Shown here in pieces: positions 23,934-33,002 of a stretch of 45,120 bases of DNA. Source of the stretch: Lachnospiraceae bacterium (GTDB lineage: Bacteria > Bacillota > Clostridia > Lachnospirales > Lachnospiraceae); NCBI GenBank assembly GCA_017540605.1, contig JAFYAS010000008.1, forward strand, positions 1 through 45,120. The letters run 5' to 3'. The notes under the pieces were generated by a model. It did not search any database. It was not told where the DNA came from and saw nothing but the letters and a program-made list of their open reading frames with translations. Each line of letters opens with the position of its first letter. Position 1 is the first letter of the stretch. The position numbers were made by a program, and so were the translations under genes.

Positions 23934-26900
23934 TTACTTTACATTTATCGTTATTGACTTACTGATTCCGTTCTGAGCAAATACCCAGATTTTTACCTTA
24001 CCCTTTTTCTTTGCCTTCACAACTCCCTTTGCGGAAACTGTAGCTATCTTTGTATTCTCCGACTCATAGCAGATAGGTCTGTGAGTAGCGATCCTTCTGT
24101 CCTTGTTGGTCTCCTTAGCTATTATCTTGAAGGTCTTATTCTTTTTTATACTTACTTTTGTCTTATTCAAAGCGATAGACTGAGCCACTCCATACTTACT
24201 GCTTATGGTTGTAGCATGAATGGTCTTTGAAACCGTGAGCTTCTTTTTCTTTCCATTTACATTCTTATAGGCCTTGATATAGTACTTGTAATAGGTGTTC
24301 TCCTTAAGGTTCTTTGCGGTCCATGTTAATTTGTTTGGATTCTTGATATTGTCAAGGAGCTGATATTTACGCTTCACGCCCTTGCTGTTACACATACTGC
24401 CGTAAATGAGATATCCATCAGCCCCTTTTATCTTTGACCAGCTAAGGGAAATGGAATTCTTGGTATAGCCATAGGACTGAGCTTTCAAGAGATAGAATAC
24501 TGAACCCTTGATCTCCTCCTTCTTCTCAGATACTTCCTGATCCTCGGTTTGGTCAAGCTCCTTGTCCTTATCTGAAGCTTGTGTATCAACGACCTTCTCC
24601 TCAGGCTTTTTGCTCCATTTTGCAGTAAATTTCTTGTCTCCGGTAGAGCCCTTCTTAATGGTCACTGTCTTCGCTGTAGTCGCCCCGGATGTCCAACCAT
24701 CAAATTCATAGCCTTCCCTTTCAGGATTGGCAAGTACTATGTCAGCTGTTTCAATCGTATATTTCTCAGGATTGGTAACACCTGACTTAAGGGCTCCCCC
24801 TGCCAGATCATAGGTAATCTTGTAATCAAGGAGAGAGGACTTAACTGCCATAGATACATCAGCTTCACCCATAGTAAAGGTATTGGTATCCTTGTCACCT
24901 GACCACACTGCATTCCCATAGCCCGGCTCGTAGGTACAAGTAAGAGTTACCGTTTCACCGTATTCACGAACTCCATCTCCGGATACTGAGGCAATACCAA
25001 GTCCTTTTTCTACACTTACCTTGTAAATATTTCTTGCATAGTAATAATCAATGATCATAGTACCGTCAGGTGCTATAGTTTTTGTTATCTTCGCGGGTGA
25101 TTTAAAGCCCTCATAGGTATTTACATCGGGACTTACATTAGTCGCTGTTGTTCCGTTTAGATTGCCTCTGTCAGTAACAACCTCTTCATAGTTGTCGGGA
25201 TCCTTCTTGTCAGCATCCTTTCCAATTCTCTTGATCCAATGCCTTACAATATAAGGAGTATCGGTATTGGGAGTCCAGGTTGCCTCATAGGTAAGATTTC
25301 CTGTACTACCCTTAGGTATGGTTACAGTCATTAATGGACCTGCGGCCACACCCTGCGACCACCCTGCAAATGTATAGCCGACCTTCGTAGGATTGGTCAA
25401 AGTGAAGGTTGGTGTTTCAATATTGTAGGTTGTAGGATTTGCCGGTGTTGTTTCAGCTCCGGTCATACCGGTTAGGGTGATGGTGTAATTGATGGGTGAT
25501 GCTGTCGCTGTCAAGCTTACAGCCTTAGCAGGCATATTGAATGTATTTGAATAGCTTGTACCTGCAACATCACTTAAGCTTGCATTTTCATACCCGGACT
25601 TTAATGTGTATCCTACTGTAACTGAAGCTCCGTACTCGTAGGTATTAGCTCCTGTTACCGACTCTATACCATTGCCTTGTGCAACTGATAGCACATAACT
25701 GTTTCTTGTATAATAATAGTTAAGTTCACTGCTTCCATCTGCATCTATTGTAATTTCTGTAGCAACAGGCGAAGTAAAGCCCTCATAGGTTTTTACAACC
25801 GGAGTAACCTTTGAATTTGTGGTTCCGGTTAAGTTTTGAACATCCGAAAGAACCTCTTCATAATTGGTTTCATTTTCCGGAGTTGCTGGCTTTCCAAGCT
25901 TCTGCTTCCAATGTCTCACCTTGTATGCAGTGTCGTTTTTTTCTGTCCAAACAGCTCTATAGTTCTTATCCCCTGTTGAGCCATTGGGAACATTTTCTAC
26001 AATCTGCACAGTAGTCACTGAAGTATCCTGCCAGCCTCCAAATGAAAATCCTGTTTTTGCCGGAACAGGAAGATCTATCTTCGAGGATTCAATAGTGTAT
26101 TTCTTCGAATATGTATCTGCACCATTATCCTTTTCGAATATATCTGGCGTTATAGCTCCACCATTAGGATCAAGAGTTATCGTGTATTCATCCGCAGACC
26201 AATTTGCAGTATATGTCCTATCACCTGTAGAATTGGCAGGAATCGTAACACTAGTTGTTTTAGCCGGTAAGCTTGTGCTTGTCCAACCGGTGAAGGTGTA
26301 GCCTGTTCTTGTTGGATTGTTCAAAGTAATAGCTGCACTTTCGATAGTGTAGCTGGTAGGATTAGGAGTTGCCTGATCAACTGAACCGCCGACAAGATTA
26401 TAAGTAATACTATAGCTTGTCGGTTCACCATTTGCAGTTACAGTAACATCCGAAGCCGGCATAGTAAATGTAGCTGATGTCTTATCTCCGGTCCAATTTT
26501 TAAAACTATATCCATCGGTTAATGTATATGATAATGCAACATTTGCACCGTACTTATAAGTACCGGCTCCAGAGACCGTTGCGATACCGGTTCCCGCATT
26601 TACAGCTACAGTATAAGAATTTCTCTTGTAATAATAATTTACTACAGCTGAACCATCTGCTGCTATGTTTACATCTTGATCGCTCGGAGATGTAAAGCCC
26701 TCGTAGGTATTTGCTTGTGTTGATATCGTTGCTCCGGTGGTTCCTGTCTTTTCTTCCTTGTCAGCGGTAACCTCCTCATAGTTAGTTTCGTTCTCTGTGT
26801 CAGATGTTGCTGTAAGCTTCTGCTGCCAGTGTTTTATCACATACTTTGTGTTTCCGTTAGGTGTCCACTGTGCATAAAGATCTACTGTGTCATTATTAAC

Positions 26901-28121
26901 AGTTGTAAGATTACTTACGCTTTGCTCGTCTGCATAAGATGTTCCGGGAACAGTAGTAGGAGTTTGAACAGTATTCCATCCATTGAATGTATAACCGGTT
27001 CTTGTAAATGTGTTCTTCTTAAGAGCTTGAGCGGTGCCATAAGAGAAATCTTGATCAGTCATCGAACCTGATCCTTCATTCGCGTTAAACCTTACCTTAT
27101 AGGTATATGGCTCCCATATCGCATATAGGCTCACTGTATCAGAATCGTCAGTTCCTTTTCCTTTAACCAATTCTTCCACTGTCTTAGAGGTAACATCGGG
27201 GTCATAAGCAGCAGTCGTATCGTCCGGATTATAAGCCCAGCCCTTGAATGTATAACCCGGTTTGGTAGGATTCGTAGGGAAAGTAATAACTGTATCACCG
27301 AAAGTATAGGTAGTAGCAGGATTGGCATTTATTATATCTTGCCCATTCGCAAACTGGAATTTATAACTTTTGGCTGTGAAATTAGGATATATTACAATTT
27401 CATAGTTATTAGAGCAATTTAATTCTCTATTGCTTACTATTACTTGATCATTTATCTCTGTTATTGGATTAGTATAAGACCAATCAGTAAACCACCCTTC
27501 AAAGCTGTAGCCGACCCTTGATGCATCTGATAATGTAAAGCCTTCACCACCAAATGAATAGGTTGTCTTATTTGATTCCGGATTAACATCTCCCTCTTCC
27601 ATATTATAAGTGATTGTACACTCATCTTCTAAAACAGCTCGAAGATCAATATTGTATGTAAATCCTTGTTCCTTTTCTCCACTTCCTGTAAAAGAAACAA
27701 CCTTCCATCCATAGTAGGTGCTAGTGCTAGTATCACTTGGAAGAGATTCGATAGTATAGGTGTAGCTAGAACTAGGCGAGCTAATTGTACCGCCCTTCCC
27801 ATTCATTTTGGTTTCATCATTATAAGTGGTTTTATCAGAATCAAAATACCTGATATTGTAGGTATGTGACGGTTGTGGATCTTCAGCCTTAGAATAATCC
27901 CCGCTATAAGTAAAATTGATTTTATCTCCGGGCAATAATAGTTTCTTCTCATAAATATCACTTGATGAATAATCATATTTGGTGGTCTCGTTTTCTTTTA
28001 GCTTGTCCGAAACTGCATATTCTGCTGCTTCAACCGGCGCCATCATCCCCACCATCATCACGACAGCCAAAAACAACGCCCAAAATCGTTTCTTTCTTTT
28101 TGTCTGCACATTACTGCTCAT
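23934..28121 (-). CDS. large secreted protein with InlB-type repeats, FnIII and BIG_2-like C-terminus
   Basis: A 1395-aa protein with a Sec signal peptide (KRKKRFWALFLAVVMMVGMM, cut near residue 33). After a unique N-terminal domain come many InlB B-repeats (Flg_new type; GYTFxGW...YTAxW, e.g. 288-336, 375-419, 606-641, 915-949, 1136-1169). These are embedded in three large modules (about 424-645, 730-950, 954-1170), each opening with a K/R-H-W MucBP-like segment and NYEEV. A Lys/Glu-rich linker leads to an FnIII-like domain (about 1210-1300) and a BIG_2-like domain (about 1310-1395). There is no LPXTG motif or C-terminal membrane helix, so attachment would be non-covalent, perhaps through the C-terminal domains. 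The ATG has GGAGG 9 nt upstream. It is probably an adhesin or surface-layer component; the ligand is unknown. Confidence 0.85.
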   Translation of the reverse strand: MSSNVQTKRKKRFWALFLAVVMMVGMMAPVEAAEYAVSDKLKENETTKYDYSSSDIYEKKLLLPGDKINFTYSGDYSKAEDPQPSHTYNIRYFDSDKTTYNDETKMNGKGGTISSPSSSYTYTIESLPSDTSTSTYYGWKVVSFTGSGEKEQGFTYNIDLRAVLEDECTITYNMEEGDVNPESNKTTYSFGGEGFTLSDASRVGYSFEGWFTDWSYTNPITEINDQVIVSNRELNCSNNYEIVIYPNFTAKSYKFQFANGQDIINANPATTYTFGDTVITFPTNPTKPGYTFKGWAYNPDDTTAAYDPDVTSKTVEELVKGKGTDDSDTVSLYAIWEPYTYKVRFNANEGSGSMTDQDFSYGTAQALKKNTFTRTGYTFNGWNTVQTPTTVPGTSYADEQSVSNLTTVNNDTVDLYAQWTPNGNTKYVIKHWQQKLTATSDTENETNYEEVTADKEEKTGTTGATISTQANTYEGFTSPSDQDVNIAADGSAVVNYYYKRNSYTVAVNAGTGIATVSGAGTYKYGANVALSYTLTDGYSFKNWTGDKTSATFTMPASDVTVTANGEPTSYSITYNLVGGSVDQATPNPTSYTIESAAITLNNPTRTGYTFTGWTSTSLPAKTTSVTIPANSTGDRTYTANWSADEYTITLDPNGGAITPDIFEKDNGADTYSKKYTIESSKIDLPVPAKTGFSFGGWQDTSVTTVQIVENVPNGSTGDKNYRAVWTEKNDTAYKVRHWKQKLGKPATPENETNYEEVLSDVQNLTGTTNSKVTPVVKTYEGFTSPVATEITIDADGSSELNYYYTRNSYVLSVAQGNGIESVTGANTYEYGASVTVGYTLKSGYENASLSDVAGTSYSNTFNMPAKAVSLTATASPINYTITLTGMTGAETTPANPTTYNIETPTFTLTNPTKVGYTFAGWSQGVAAGPLMTVTIPKGSTGNLTYEATWTPNTDTPYIVRHWIKRIGKDADKKDPDNYEEVVTDRGNLNGTTATNVSPDVNTYEGFKSPAKITKTIAPDGTMIIDYYYARNIYKVSVEKGLGIASVSGDGVREYGETVTLTCTYEPGYGNAVWSGDKDTNTFTMGEADVSMAVKSSLLDYKITYDLAGGALKSGVTNPEKYTIETADIVLANPEREGYEFDGWTSGATTAKTVTIKKGSTGDKKFTAKWSKKPEEKVVDTQASDKDKELDQTEDQEVSEKKEEIKGSVFYLLKAQSYGYTKNSISLSWSKIKGADGYLIYGSMCNSKGVKRKYQLLDNIKNPNKLTWTAKNLKENTYYKYYIKAYKNVNGKKKKLTVSKTIHATTISSKYGVAQSIALNKTKVSIKKNKTFKIIAKETNKDRRIATHRPICYESENTKIATVSAKGVVKAKKKGKVKIWVFAQNGISKSITINVK
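24612..26852 (-). repeat. three tandem diverged coding modules in the InlB-repeat gene
   Basis: The encoded modules begin at residues 424, 730 and 954 with NTKYVIKHW, DTAYKVRHW and DTPYIVRHW. Each continues through NYEEV, NTYEGF or KTYEGF, DYYY or NYYY, an EYG or KYG strand, and an InlB repeat ending in Y/F-x-A-x-W. The first interval is longer (306 against 224 residues) because it holds one additional InlB unit. The copies are clearly diverged at the protein level. Confidence 0.75.
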
Positions 28122-28221
28122 AATTTTGATCCTCCATTTTTAAAAGCCGTAAACAATTATAATCCTTTGCTCATTCTACACCTAATTTTGACCATAATCA
28201 ATTGAATTATCATTCATCAGT

Positions 28222-28938
28222 CTATTCGCCTCTAAGCTCTTCGATCTCCTCATCACTAAGCCTTCGCGCTTTACCAAGCTCAAGCGCTTCATCGAGAGTA
28301 AGGCTTCCCATGCTGACTCTTTTAAGGAATACCACCTTCATTCCCACAGCTTCAAACATCCTCTTTACCTGGTGGAATCTTCCCTCACATATGGTAAGAT
28401 ATATCTTTGATAATGCCGATACTTCATCTATGTCCTGTATTTTTAGGGTAGCCGGAAGTGTCGGCTTTTCATCTCCTATATCGAGTCCAGCTTCAAAGAC
28501 CTGCACAGTGGCTTCATCAACTATGCCGTTTACCTCAGCATAATAGGTCTTTGGCACATGATGCTTTGGCGAAAGCAGCCTGTGAGAAAGATCTCCGTCA
28601 TTGGTGATCAAAAGAAGACCCTCGGTATCCACATCAAGTCTTCCCACAGGAGAAAGATCGTTCCTTATATTGTCCGTGACAAGCTCCATCACAGTGGGGT
28701 AGACATTATCCTTCACCGCAGTGACATAGCCCTGAGGCTTATTGAGCATAAAATACTCAAATTTCACAAAATTCACCTGCTGCCCCTTAAATGTCACAAC
28801 CGCCTTTTCCTCATCAATATGTATGTCAGGCTTTTTTGCAACACTTCCATCCACACACACCAGACCATCCTTTATATATTTTTTGATCTCAGAGCGAGTT
28901 CCTATACCACACTCCGAAAGCATCTTATCAAGTCTCAT
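28222..28938 (-). CDS. rsuA: RsuA-family 16S rRNA pseudouridine synthase
   Basis: A 238-aa protein with an N-terminal S4 RNA-binding domain (RLDKMLSECGIGTRSEIKKYI) and a pseudouridine synthase domain whose catalytic Asp102 is in PVGRLDVDTEGLLLITNDG. The C-terminal EGRFHQVKRMFEAVG is typical of RsuA/RluB/E/F enzymes. The compact S4 plus catalytic layout favours RsuA (16S U516); RluB or RluF is the alternative. It lies 17 bp behind the GT2 gene on the same strand and is probably cotranscribed with it. No clear terminator is seen in the 100 bp before the surface protein gene. Confidence 0.9.
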   Translation of the reverse strand: MRLDKMLSECGIGTRSEIKKYIKDGLVCVDGSVAKKPDIHIDEEKAVVTFKGQQVNFVKFEYFMLNKPQGYVTAVKDNVYPTVMELVTDNIRNDLSPVGRLDVDTEGLLLITNDGDLSHRLLSPKHHVPKTYYAEVNGIVDEATVQVFEAGLDIGDEKPTLPATLKIQDIDEVSALSKIYLTICEGRFHQVKRMFEAVGMKVVFLKRVSMGSLTLDEALELGKARRLSDEEIEELRGE

Positions 28939-28955
28939 ACCCTTATCCTAAAACT

Positions 28956-29657
28956 TTATTTTCCCCTTGAAATATACCTTAAGTGTCTCATACCATCTCT
29001 TATCGCATTAAGCTTTGAGCTTCTTTCATAATTACATTTTTTTAACGAAACGGCAGTCTGTCCTATACGAAGCTTACATTTTGCCGACTCAGCGATAAAC
29101 TCTGTCGCAAATTCCATGCCATCAGTAGAAAACTCTAGCCCTTTTACCGCCTCTCTCGTAAGCCCTCTGATACCGCTATGAAAATCTACTACATCTGTTC
29201 CGTATCGATGCCTTCCAAATGCCGACAAAGCTCGGACTCCCACCTTGTGAGAAAATGGCATAGCACCCTTTTCCATTGCCCCTGCAAAGCGATTCCCTAT
29301 CATCACATCAAACATACCGCTTTCCATAGGAATCAGAAGTCTTTTTATATCATCCATATCATAGGTGGTATCACAGTCACAGATCACAATAATGCTCCCA
29401 TGACTCATCTCTATCCCTGTCCTTATAGCTCTTCCATAGCCCGGTCGCTCTTCATCCACTACCATAGCTCCGTGCTCAAAGGCTATATTTGACGAAGCAT
29501 CAGTTGAACCGTTGTCAACAACTATCACCTCACCGTCTATATGCTGCTTCCTGATAAAGCTAAAAGCCGCGTCCACGCATATTCCCACGGTATTTTCTTC
29601 GTTTAAGCAAGGCATGATAACTGAAAGCTGTTTATTATTTTTTTCTTTTAACTGCAT
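28956..29657 (-). CDS. family 2 glycosyltransferase (dolichyl/polyprenyl-phosphate mannose synthase-like)
   Basis: A 233-aa GT-A fold enzyme: LSVIMPCLNEENTVGICVDAA opens the nucleotide-sugar domain, VIVVDNGSTDAS follows, and VICDCDTTYD carries the metal-binding DxD. There is no C-terminal membrane segment. Such enzymes commonly load a sugar onto a polyprenyl phosphate for use by membrane GT-C enzymes, which fits the overlapping multi-pass membrane protein gene upstream. The ATG at 29657 has GGAGG 10 nt upstream; an in-frame TTG seven codons earlier overlaps that site. The start overlaps the upstream gene by 23 nt. Confidence 0.85.
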   Translation of the reverse strand: MQLKEKNNKQLSVIMPCLNEENTVGICVDAAFSFIRKQHIDGEVIVVDNGSTDASSNIAFEHGAMVVDEERPGYGRAIRTGIEMSHGSIIVICDCDTTYDMDDIKRLLIPMESGMFDVMIGNRFAGAMEKGAMPFSHKVGVRALSAFGRHRYGTDVVDFHSGIRGLTREAVKGLEFSTDGMEFATEFIAESAKCKLRIGQTAVSLKKCNYERSSKLNAIRDGMRHLRYISRGK

Positions 29658-30936
29658 TTTCCAGATACCTCCATTCAACTATCTCGTTCACCGAGAGAAT
29701 GACCGCGATCACTGTCGCAAGCTGCGCTCTGCAGGTGAAAAAATTATGAAGATAGGCATGCTCATGAAGCACTGCATATCTTACATAAGGGATAAGACCT
29801 ATGAGAAGATAAAGCCCCACCTTGCCCCAGGCTACCTGCTTTTTTTTATAAACATAGCAAATGTATATCAAGGCAAAGATCACTATTCCAAAAATGATCA
29901 TTCCTACATTACCAAAGCAGGCGGGAACAAGCTTAAATATATTTTTTCCAATGGCACCAACTATATAACCGATCAATGTTCTGTCACCGATATCTCCGCC
30001 TATACGCTCATCGATGTGCTCTCTTACATATTTGAAGCTGTTCTCACCAATAACCAGGGATGCTATCACCCATTTGCTTATCCACATACCCGCATAGCCG
30101 ACACCCCATAAAACAGCCTTCTTAATAGCATATAATAGCTCTGTCTTAAACAAATGATCACCATTCTTTTTTAATCTGAAATACATGATGATGATCAAAG
30201 GAACAAGGAGTGTCAAAGTTTCAGAGGTCAAAAAGTCCAGATAATTGGTGATGATACCTGTGAACAAAAAGAGTGCACATAGCAACAATTCATTTTCCTT
30301 TTCATAGGTCTTTAAGATCAATATAGACATAAAAAGCATGATGATGAAAACCCATGTGTACTCAAGAGATAAAGGCACCACCCAGGAATTCACAAGAACC
30401 GCCCCGATAAAAAATGCTAAAGCCAGGTCATAAGCTTTTCGCTTTATAAGCATAGTGATCAAGGCTATAAAAAGAACTACAAGTAATACTCCGTTTATAA
30501 AATATATACCCTTGATATCAGTCAAAAGCAAAAACAGCTTTACACATGCAACAGAACCATGCCAATATCTTAGGTATTGCTTGTTGGCAGCTTTATCATG
30601 AAAGACTGCCTCCTTCAGATTCTCATTTTCATTGACCTCGGAGGTGTAATAATAAGATGACCAGATTACTGATTCAAGAGGTTTTTCCTCATCAAGACAC
30701 CAGGCTATATTAAGTATTATGGAATCGGCATACCTATCTACAATACTTGCCTCGACTCCCTTAATGGCGCGGAAGAATACCTCCCTCTCACAGAGCTTTT
30801 CTGCAGAGGACTCCATATTTTTTCTGATACTGTTTCTTGAAATCTTCCCAGACAACAAAAGAAGGGACAATAAAAGTCCCACAGAAAATGCAAATATCAG
30901 GATGTATACACCGATCTCTTTTAGAATCTTATTCAT
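29635..30936 (-). CDS. polytopic membrane protein, possible GT-C enzyme
   Basis: A 433-aa protein with about nine to ten membrane helices and an early external loop of about 100 residues after the first helix (RYADSIILNIAWCLDEE, YLRYWHGSVACVKLFLLL). I do not recognise a named family. The size, loop position and polar residues after the first helix resemble GT-C glycosyltransferases or flippase-like proteins, and the overlap with a polyprenyl-phosphate type GT2 gene supports a glycan role. ATG with GGAGG 6 nt upstream and a good promoter. It is the first gene of a GT2/RsuA unit. The function remains inference. Confidence 0.75.
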   Translation of the reverse strand: MNKILKEIGVYILIFAFSVGLLLSLLLLSGKISRNSIRKNMESSAEKLCEREVFFRAIKGVEASIVDRYADSIILNIAWCLDEEKPLESVIWSSYYYTSEVNENENLKEAVFHDKAANKQYLRYWHGSVACVKLFLLLTDIKGIYFINGVLLVVLFIALITMLIKRKAYDLALAFFIGAVLVNSWVVPLSLEYTWVFIIMLFMSILILKTYEKENELLLCALFLFTGIITNYLDFLTSETLTLLVPLIIIMYFRLKKNGDHLFKTELLYAIKKAVLWGVGYAGMWISKWVIASLVIGENSFKYVREHIDERIGGDIGDRTLIGYIVGAIGKNIFKLVPACFGNVGMIIFGIVIFALIYICYVYKKKQVAWGKVGLYLLIGLIPYVRYAVLHEHAYLHNFFTCRAQLATVIAVILSVNEIVEWRYLENAVKRKK

Positions 30937-30961
30937 TTCAAACCTCCAAAAAACTAATGCT

Positions 30962-30990
30962 ATTCTACCATAGACATTTAAGTATCACAA
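30962..30990 (-). promoter_or_regulatory. promoter of the membrane protein-GT2-rsuA unit
   Basis: Minus strand: -35 TTGTGA (30985-30990), 17-bp spacer, -10 TAGAAT (30962-30967). Confidence 0.7.
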
Positions 30991-31037
30991 TAACAGAAAA
31001 AAACTTGCTTGCGAAACCCCAAATTCACGAAATATGG

Positions 31038-31071
31038 TTGTATTATGGATGTACTTATGATATATTATCAT
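31038..31071 (+). promoter_or_regulatory. promoter of HTH-Uma2 gene with dyad over the -10
   Basis: Plus strand: -35 TTGTAT (31038-31043), 17-bp spacer, -10 TATATT (31061-31066). The dyad ATGATA-TAT-TATCAT (31057-31071) covers the -10 and is a candidate autoregulatory operator. Confidence 0.65.
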
Positions 31072-31102
31072 CAGATATCGTCGCAAAAAGGAGGTGTTAT
31101 GG

Positions 31103-31924
31103 ATGACATTAGAAGAGATTATGGAGAAAAAGAAGGAATACGGCTATTCCAATTCTCTTATTGCAAAGCTTTCCGGTATTCCCTTGGGCACAGTAGAAAA
31201 GATCATGAGCGGAAGAACCAAGGCTCCAAGATATCAGACCTTACAGGCATTAAACAGGATATTCGCAGGAGAAGAGGTAGACTATACCTACGATAACGGC
31301 GATGAAAGTATAACTATTGTCAAGGAACCCTTAGCTCCATATACAGTAGGAACCTCAGCCATGAAAGAAAGAGAGATGACCCTTGATGATTACCTGGCAT
31401 TGCCGGATGACAGAAGGGTTGAGCTTATTGACGGCGTCTTTTACGATATGGCAGCTCCCACTACTATTCACCAGATGATAGGAGGCCTCATATATACTGA
31501 GTTCCAACTTTTTGTACGCTCAAATAAAGGATTCTGTATCCCTTTTTCCGCTCCTACAGATGTACAGCTTGATTGTGACAACAAGACTATTGTACAGCCC
31601 GATGTTATGATAGTATGCGATCGCAAAAAGATAACAAGGCCAAGGATTTACGGTGCGCCGGATATGGTCGTTGAGGTTCTTTCTCCAAGCAACTGGTATC
31701 ATGACACGGTAAGAAAGCTTAAGAAATATAAAAACGCAGGCGTCAGGGAATACTGGATAGTACTCCCCGACGAGAAGAAGATACTTGTATATGTCTTTGA
31801 AAAAAGCCCGGATCCCACCATATACACCTTTGAGGACAAGGTTCCTGTAGCTATATGGGATGGACAATGCATTGTGGATTTTAAGATGCTCTACGAGGAA
31901 ATGAGTTTCATGTATGAAAACTAA
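31103..31924 (+). CDS. HTH-Uma2 family fusion protein (putative PD-(D/E)XK nuclease)
   Basis: A 273-aa protein. The N-terminal 55 residues form an XRE-like helix-turn-helix (NSLIAKLSGIPLGTVEKIMSGRTKAPRYQTLQALNRIF). Residues about 90-265 match the Uma2/DUF820 family: YLALPDDRRVELIDGVFYDM, VQPDVMIVCD, PDMVVEVLSPSN and KYKNAGVREYWIVLP. The Glu, Asp and E-x-(L/V) positions resemble a PD-(D/E)XK nuclease core; biochemical activity of the family is poorly known. The ATG lies 8 nt after AGGAGG; an in-frame GTG three codons upstream overlaps that site. It is monocistronic between its own promoter and terminator. Confidence 0.85.
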   Translation: MTLEEIMEKKKEYGYSNSLIAKLSGIPLGTVEKIMSGRTKAPRYQTLQALNRIFAGEEVDYTYDNGDESITIVKEPLAPYTVGTSAMKEREMTLDDYLALPDDRRVELIDGVFYDMAAPTTIHQMIGGLIYTEFQLFVRSNKGFCIPFSAPTDVQLDCDNKTIVQPDVMIVCDRKKITRPRIYGAPDMVVEVLSPSNWYHDTVRKLKKYKNAGVREYWIVLPDEKKILVYVFEKSPDPTIYTFEDKVPVAIWDGQCIVDFKMLYEEMSFMYEN

Positions 31925-31962
31925 AATACGCGCCCTTGACTATTATTTCAAGGGCGCGTTTT
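31925..31962. terminator. terminator shared by HTH-Uma2 gene and hslO
   Basis: CGCGCCCTTGA (31929-31939) pairs with TCAAGGGCGCG (31948-31958), 8-nt loop, then TTTTC on the plus strand and an A-rich flank giving U residues on the minus strand. Confidence 0.88.
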
Positions 31963-31966
31963 CTAC

Positions 31967-32854
31967 TTATCCATTTACTAACACTTTCAGTTCCTCAGTC
32001 GTAAACACATAATGCTTCCCGCAGAAATGACAATCAACCTCGATAGGCTTTTCGTCCTCGATCATCTCTAAAAGATCAGCCTTACTGATCCCGGCTATTG
32101 CATTGGTCACTCTCTCCTTGGAGCAACCACAAAAGTAGGAAATGTCATTCTTATCAAGAATGCTTACGTCGTATCCATCAAAGAGCTTTTCCATCATCTC
32201 CTCGATGGTCACTCCCTTTTCAAGCTGAGTAGTTACGGCCTCGAAGCCTTTAAGTCTTTCTTCTAAGACAGTCACAAGCCTTTCATATTCATCAGCCTTG
32301 CCGGAATCCGGGAGCATCTGAATAATGAATCCACCTGCAGTCTTTACTGAACAATCCGTATCAACCAAAACACCAAGAGCCACAGCTGTCGGAACCTGCT
32401 CACTCACAGCAAAGTAGTTGGTAAGATCCTCAGCGATCTCTCCGGTCACAAGCTCAGTCTGTCCGATATAAGGATCCTTTAGCCCTATATCCTTGATAAC
32501 ACTTAGCACACCAAGACCGATAGATGCTCCCACATCAAGCTTTCCCTTATCCTTTACCGTAAGCTCCACTTCGGGATTAACCACATAGCCCTTTGTCCTC
32601 CCATGAGAATCTGCAGTCACGGTAAGTCCGCCGATGGGACCGTTACACTGTATCTGAAGTGTTAAAAGATCATCCTCATTCTTAAGCATGGCTCCCATCA
32701 TAGAACCCCCTGTAAGAAGTCTTCCAAGTGCTGCTGTTGCCACAGGTGTAGTATGATGAATATCTCTGGCTGTCTCAACCATATCCTTTGTATATGCGGC
32801 AAAGAAGCGGATCATTCCTCCTGCTGCCGTTCCTCTGATCATATAATCTGACAT
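31967..32854 (-). CDS. hslO: Hsp33 redox-regulated holdase chaperone
   Basis: A 295-aa cytosolic chaperone activated by oxidative unfolding. The Hsp33 core is clear (RFFAAYTKDMVETARDIHHTTPVATAALGRLLTG, QCNGPIGGLTVTAD) and the C-terminal zinc-binding redox switch has CGC (C-x-C) followed by CHFC (C-x-x-C). ATG with AAGGGG 6 nt upstream. The gene has its own promoter, divergent from that of the next gene. Length is normal. Confidence 0.95.
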   Translation of the reverse strand: MSDYMIRGTAAGGMIRFFAAYTKDMVETARDIHHTTPVATAALGRLLTGGSMMGAMLKNEDDLLTLQIQCNGPIGGLTVTADSHGRTKGYVVNPEVELTVKDKGKLDVGASIGLGVLSVIKDIGLKDPYIGQTELVTGEIAEDLTNYFAVSEQVPTAVALGVLVDTDCSVKTAGGFIIQMLPDSGKADEYERLVTVLEERLKGFEAVTTQLEKGVTIEEMMEKLFDGYDVSILDKNDISYFCGCSKERVTNAIAGISKADLLEMIEDEKPIEVDCHFCGKHYVFTTEELKVLVNG

Positions 32855-32901
32855 AATGAACCCCTTTCAAATTCGTCCACCCTAAATAGATGGTGGCTAT
32901 C

Positions 32902-32930
32902 ATTTTATCACAACTTCGGCACATAAGCAA
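32902..32930 (-). promoter_or_regulatory. hslO promoter
   Basis: Minus strand: -35 TTGCTT (32925-32930), 17-bp spacer, -10 TAAAAT (32902-32907). Confidence 0.55.
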
Positions 32931-32945
32931 AGTCTTAGCTAAATC

Positions 32946-32974
32946 TTGTATTTCCACTTTGTTTGCACTATAAT
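32946..32974 (+). promoter_or_regulatory. promoter of the 33-kb membrane-anchored protein gene
   Basis: Plus strand: -35 TTGTAT (32946-32951), 17-bp spacer, -10 TATAAT (32969-32974), 28 bp before the ATG. Confidence 0.7.
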
Positions 32975-33002
32975 CAAAACAAAAAGCAAATAGGAGAATG
33001 CC

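Noticed and set aside
24612-26852. CRISPR or short tandem DNA repeat
   Set aside because: The periodicity comes from coding modules of about 220 residues that are diverged; there are no short identical repeats with unique spacers anywhere in the window.
23934-28121. Sortase-anchored (LPXTG) surface protein
   Set aside because: No LPXTG-like motif or C-terminal membrane helix is present; the protein ends in a BIG_2-like domain.
28122-28221. Strong promoter for the InlB-repeat gene
   Set aside because: A -10 TATAAT and good ribosome site are present, but no acceptable -35 at 16-18 bp was found, so I did not list it as a feature.
31009-31296. Alternative reading frame over the HTH-Uma2 start (ATG GAT GAC ...)
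   Set aside because: An ATG 4 nt after AGGAGG exists in this frame, but it gives a short product without domains, while the other frame yields the full HTH-Uma2 protein.
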